From Chloroflexota bacterium (lineage in GTDB: Bacteria; Chloroflexota; Dehalococcoidia; SAR202; UBA826), in NCBI GenBank assembly GCA_002696685.1, contig NZSI01000031.1:1-9314 (forward strand): DNA of 9,314 nt. Reading direction: 5' to 3'. The position numbers and the translations under genes are program-made. The notes under the pieces were generated by a model. It made no database searches, was not told the DNA's origin, and saw nothing but the letters and a program-made list of their open reading frames with translations. Below, piece by piece: positions 7,692 through 9,314 of this stretch. The stretch's first letter is position 1. Each line of letters begins with the position of its first letter.

Positions 7692-7930
7692 TGAAAAAAA
7701 TAATTATTATATCATTAGTTATCTGCTTAATACTTTTTCCTGAAGTGAGCTATGCTTGTGCAACTTGTTTTGGAAATCCCAACTCAGTTGCTACTCAAGG
7801 AATGAATAAAGCCATTATAGCTATGCTGGGAATTACGGGAGGGGTATTGGGAGGTGTCGGTTCATTCATATTTGTGCTGCGTCGGCGTGCAAAGCGGTAT
7901 GCAAACTCATTAATAGATAAAGAGAATTAA
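7691..7930 (+). CDS. Exported small membrane protein with periplasmic CxxC motif, function unknown
   Basis: The 79-residue product has a signal peptide (MKK, hydrophobic core, likely cleavage after SYA at 22). The mature protein would then begin with CATCFGNPNS, with Cys23 and Cys26 in a CxxC. A glycine-rich membrane helix spans about 41-64, followed by RRRAKRY, which by the positive-inside rule leaves the CxxC in the periplasm. The lipobox match is poor (Ser at -3), so a lipoprotein is less likely. Its start overlaps the previous stop by one base and coxB follows 17 bases later. A periplasmic CxxC beside the CuA subunit gene suggests copper delivery or thiol chemistry in CuA assembly; this is inference from position and motif, not a recognised family role. 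Confidence 0.85.
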   Translation: MKKIIIISLVICLILFPEVSYACATCFGNPNSVATQGMNKAIIAMLGITGGVLGGVGSFIFVLRRRAKRYANSLIDKEN

Positions 7931-7933
7931 TTC

Positions 7934-7939
7934 AGAGGT
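7934..7939 (+). promoter_or_regulatory. Ribosome binding site fixing the GTG start of coxB
   Basis: AGAGGT lies eight bases before GTG 7948. It supports GTG as the initiator, since no ATG start is available nearby, and gives coxB its own initiation site late in the operon. Confidence 0.7.
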
Positions 7940-7947
7940 AATCTTCG

Positions 7948-8787
7948 GTGTTAGAACTGCTAAAATATTTCGGACTTCCATCGGTATCTGCTTCAACTCA
8001 GGGACCAGCAATTGATAATATTATATCCATAGTTCACTGGTTGATGCTAATATTATTTATTGGATGGGGTGTATTTTTTATTTATACCCTAATTCGTTTC
8101 CGCGCTTCAAATCATCCTAAAGCCGATTATCATGGTGTAAAAAGCCATTTCTCTTCTTATTTGGAAGGAGTGGTTGCTGTCATAGAAATTGCTCTATTAT
8201 TTGGATTTGCCTTCCCCATTTGGGCCAGTCGTGTTAATGATGTTCCTAAAGGGCCTGAGGCGGTACAGATCCGGGTTATTGGGCAGCAATTTGCATGGAA
8301 CATCCATTATCCTGGACCTGACGGTGTGTTTGGCAATACATCCATTAATCTGGTAGATGAGGCAGAAAATCCAATTGGTCTTGACCGTAAAGATGAATTT
8401 GGCAAAGATGATGTGTTTACTGTAAACCAACTTCATATTCCAGTGAATACGCCGATTAATATTTCACTGTCTTCTAAAGATGTACTACACAGTTTTGGCC
8501 TGCCTGAATTACGAGTGAAACAGGACGCTATTCCAGGCATGGTAATTCCAGTATGGTTTGAAGCCACCATGACAACAGAAGAATTTTTGAAAACGACCAT
8601 TGGATCTGGCCGTGAAGGGAAAGGATTTGAAATTGCTTGTGCCCAGTTATGTGGATTAGGCCATTATCGTATGAAAGGATTTCTCACAATTCATGATGAT
8701 GAAGGTTACGCTGCTTGGCACCAAGAACAGCAGGAATATCTGGCCGAAGAAGAAGACGACGACGATTGGGGCGACGACGACTGGTAG
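7948..8787 (+). CDS. coxB: Cytochrome c oxidase subunit II (CuA subunit) with acidic tail
   Basis: The 279-residue protein has two membrane helices (about 25-50 and 72-94) and a periplasmic cupredoxin domain with the CuA site: His181, Cys231, Gln233, Cys235, His239, Met242 (CAQLCGLGHYRM). It takes electrons from the donor and passes them to heme a. The usual CSEICG Glu is Gln here. The segment Glu73 to Phe115 matches bovine Glu62 to Trp104 with no gap. The K-channel entrance Glu is therefore kept (Glu73), the Pro of WTxxP is Glu80, and the electron-entry Trp is Phe115, while the next Trp (117) remains. No cytochrome c domain is fused, so this is not caa3-like in subunit II. There is no obvious lipobox; helix 1 probably acts as an uncleaved anchor. 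The C-terminus is EEEDDDDWGDDDW. The gene is last in the operon, whereas coxB is often first. Confidence 0.96.
   Translation: MLELLKYFGLPSVSASTQGPAIDNIISIVHWLMLILFIGWGVFFIYTLIRFRASNHPKADYHGVKSHFSSYLEGVVAVIEIALLFGFAFPIWASRVNDVPKGPEAVQIRVIGQQFAWNIHYPGPDGVFGNTSINLVDEAENPIGLDRKDEFGKDDVFTVNQLHIPVNTPINISLSSKDVLHSFGLPELRVKQDAIPGMVIPVWFEATMTTEEFLKTTIGSGREGKGFEIACAQLCGLGHYRMKGFLTIHDDEGYAAWHQEQQEYLAEEEDDDDWGDDDW
8746..8784 (+). other. Acidic-tryptophan C-terminal tail of CoxB
   Basis: The final thirteen residues read EEEDDDDWGDDDW, with an internal DDDW-G-DDDW repeat, and follow the end of the CuA domain directly. Six of the seven Asp codons are GAC, although the rest of the window favours GAT. It mirrors the tail of the octaheme cytochrome and should face the periplasm, as the CuA domain does. 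Confidence 0.85.
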
Positions 8788-8817
8788 AACCTCCATTTAA
8801 TTCAATAATTATTTGAT

Positions 8818-8858
8818 AAAACCTCTATTTGTTCATTTAAATAAATAGGGGTTTTTTT
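8818..8858 (+). terminator. Rho-independent terminator after coxB
   Basis: A 13-bp stem pairs 8818-8830 (AAAACCTCTATTT) with 8843-8855 (AAATAGGGGTTTT), with one T-G wobble and a 12-base loop. A run of seven T ends at 8858. It starts about 30 bases after the coxB stop and marks the end of the cox operon, so ctaA probably has its own promoter in 8859-8920, though none stands out. Confidence 0.88.
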
Positions 8859-8928
8859 GTGATTATTTCAATAATTAACTCTAAGTAAATTGTAAATTCA
8901 ATGCCCAATCACTGGGGGAAATCTTCGA

Positions 8929-9314
8929 ATGAAACCATCATCAGACATTTGGCTCAGACGGTTCTCTAAACTAACTGTCTTTTCTACCTTATTTCTTATT
9001 TTTGCTGGCGCATTGGTAAAAAGTCATGAGGTTGGACTTTCTGTTCCAGATTGGCCAACCACTTATGGTAAGCAGATGTTTGCTTTTCCTTTATCCGATA
9101 TGGTGGGCGGTATTTTCTATGAGCATGGTCACCGCATTATCGCAACGATTGTTGGTTTTTTTACTATGATCCAAGCTATTTGGCTTGGGTTTTCACATCA
9201 CCCTAACTGGTTGAAAAAACTTGGGTTTTTTGCATTAGCCATGGTCATTATTCAAGGATTATTTGGTGGTATCACTGTTCTGTTCTTTTTACCGCCACTT
9301 GTATCGATTATTCA
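8929..9314 (+). CDS. ctaA: Heme A synthase, CtaA/COX15 family (3' end outside window)
   Basis: The first 128 residues are present. The protein is a membrane enzyme that oxidises the C8 methyl of heme O to give heme A, the cofactor of the aa3 oxidase encoded just upstream. Family marks are a first helix ending GALVKSHEVGLSVPDWPTTYG (split here at residues 27-47), then EHGHR at 65-69 with Glu65 and His68 matching the conserved Glu-x2-His, and QGLFGGITVL near 109-118. Three helices are visible: about 16-32, 68-88 and 97-118. The ATG at 8929 is preceded by GGGGGAA (8914-8920) at eight bases. An ATG at 8901 is out of frame. It is separated from coxB by a terminator but is clearly a functional neighbour. 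Confidence 0.94.
   Translation, partial: MKPSSDIWLRRFSKLTVFSTLFLIFAGALVKSHEVGLSVPDWPTTYGKQMFAFPLSDMVGGIFYEHGHRIIATIVGFFTMIQAIWLGFSHHPNWLKKLGFFALAMVIIQGLFGGITVLFFLPPLVSII

Noticed and set aside
1..9314. Mobile elements, CRISPR arrays, tRNA or rRNA genes
   Set aside because: No transposase, terminal repeats, spaced direct repeats or RNA-gene-like sequence was seen; the window reads as core respiratory genes.

Overview
The window is a respiratory gene cluster from an AT-rich bacterium. It is built around an A-family (aa3-type) cytochrome c oxidase, with a very large multiheme cytochrome c upstream and heme A synthase downstream. Gene content, AT-richness and protein style fit an uncultured marine lineage of the FCB/Planctomycetes-like breadth; Marinimicrobia (SAR406) is my best guess. 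That guess rests on general resemblance, since there is no marker gene here.

Layout. Positions 3-2681 (+) hold the 3' part of a periplasmic octaheme cytochrome c with an N-terminal coiled coil, closed by a rho-independent terminator (2702-2737). Positions 2758-3858 (+) hold a zinc alcohol dehydrogenase. A perfect 16-bp bidirectional terminator (3875-3913) separates it from a convergent gene, 3933-4634 (-), for a secreted type 1 copper protein. A 254-base divergent regulatory region follows (4635-4888). The cox operon then runs on +: coxA (4889-6604), coxC (6610-7200), a subunit IV gene (7211-7513), a 58-residue two-helix membrane protein (7515-7691), a 79-residue exported CxxC membrane protein (7691-7930), and coxB with a GTG start (7948-8787). 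A terminator (8818-8858) closes the operon. A ctaA-like heme A synthase gene begins at 8929 and runs off the window.

How the parts fit. Electrons from a quinol-oxidising complex (perhaps encoded upstream, not seen) would pass through the octaheme cytochrome and/or the copper protein to the CuA centre of CoxB, then to heme a and the heme a3-CuB site of CoxA. CtaA makes heme A for CoxA. The small exported CxxC protein directly before coxB may help assemble CuA, which is inference.

Most notable points. (1) The octaheme cytochrome and CoxB, separate and unrelated proteins, end in almost the same acidic-tryptophan tail (EEDDDWGDEDW and EEEDDDDWGDDDW), written with different codons. (2) CoxA keeps the D-channel, the gating Glu and the cross-linked Tyr but has Ile where the K-channel Lys should be. 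CoxB keeps the K-channel entrance Glu and has a second Glu in the same helix. (3) CoxB has Phe at the usual electron-entry Trp. Together these suggest an oxidase branch with a modified electron donor and proton route.
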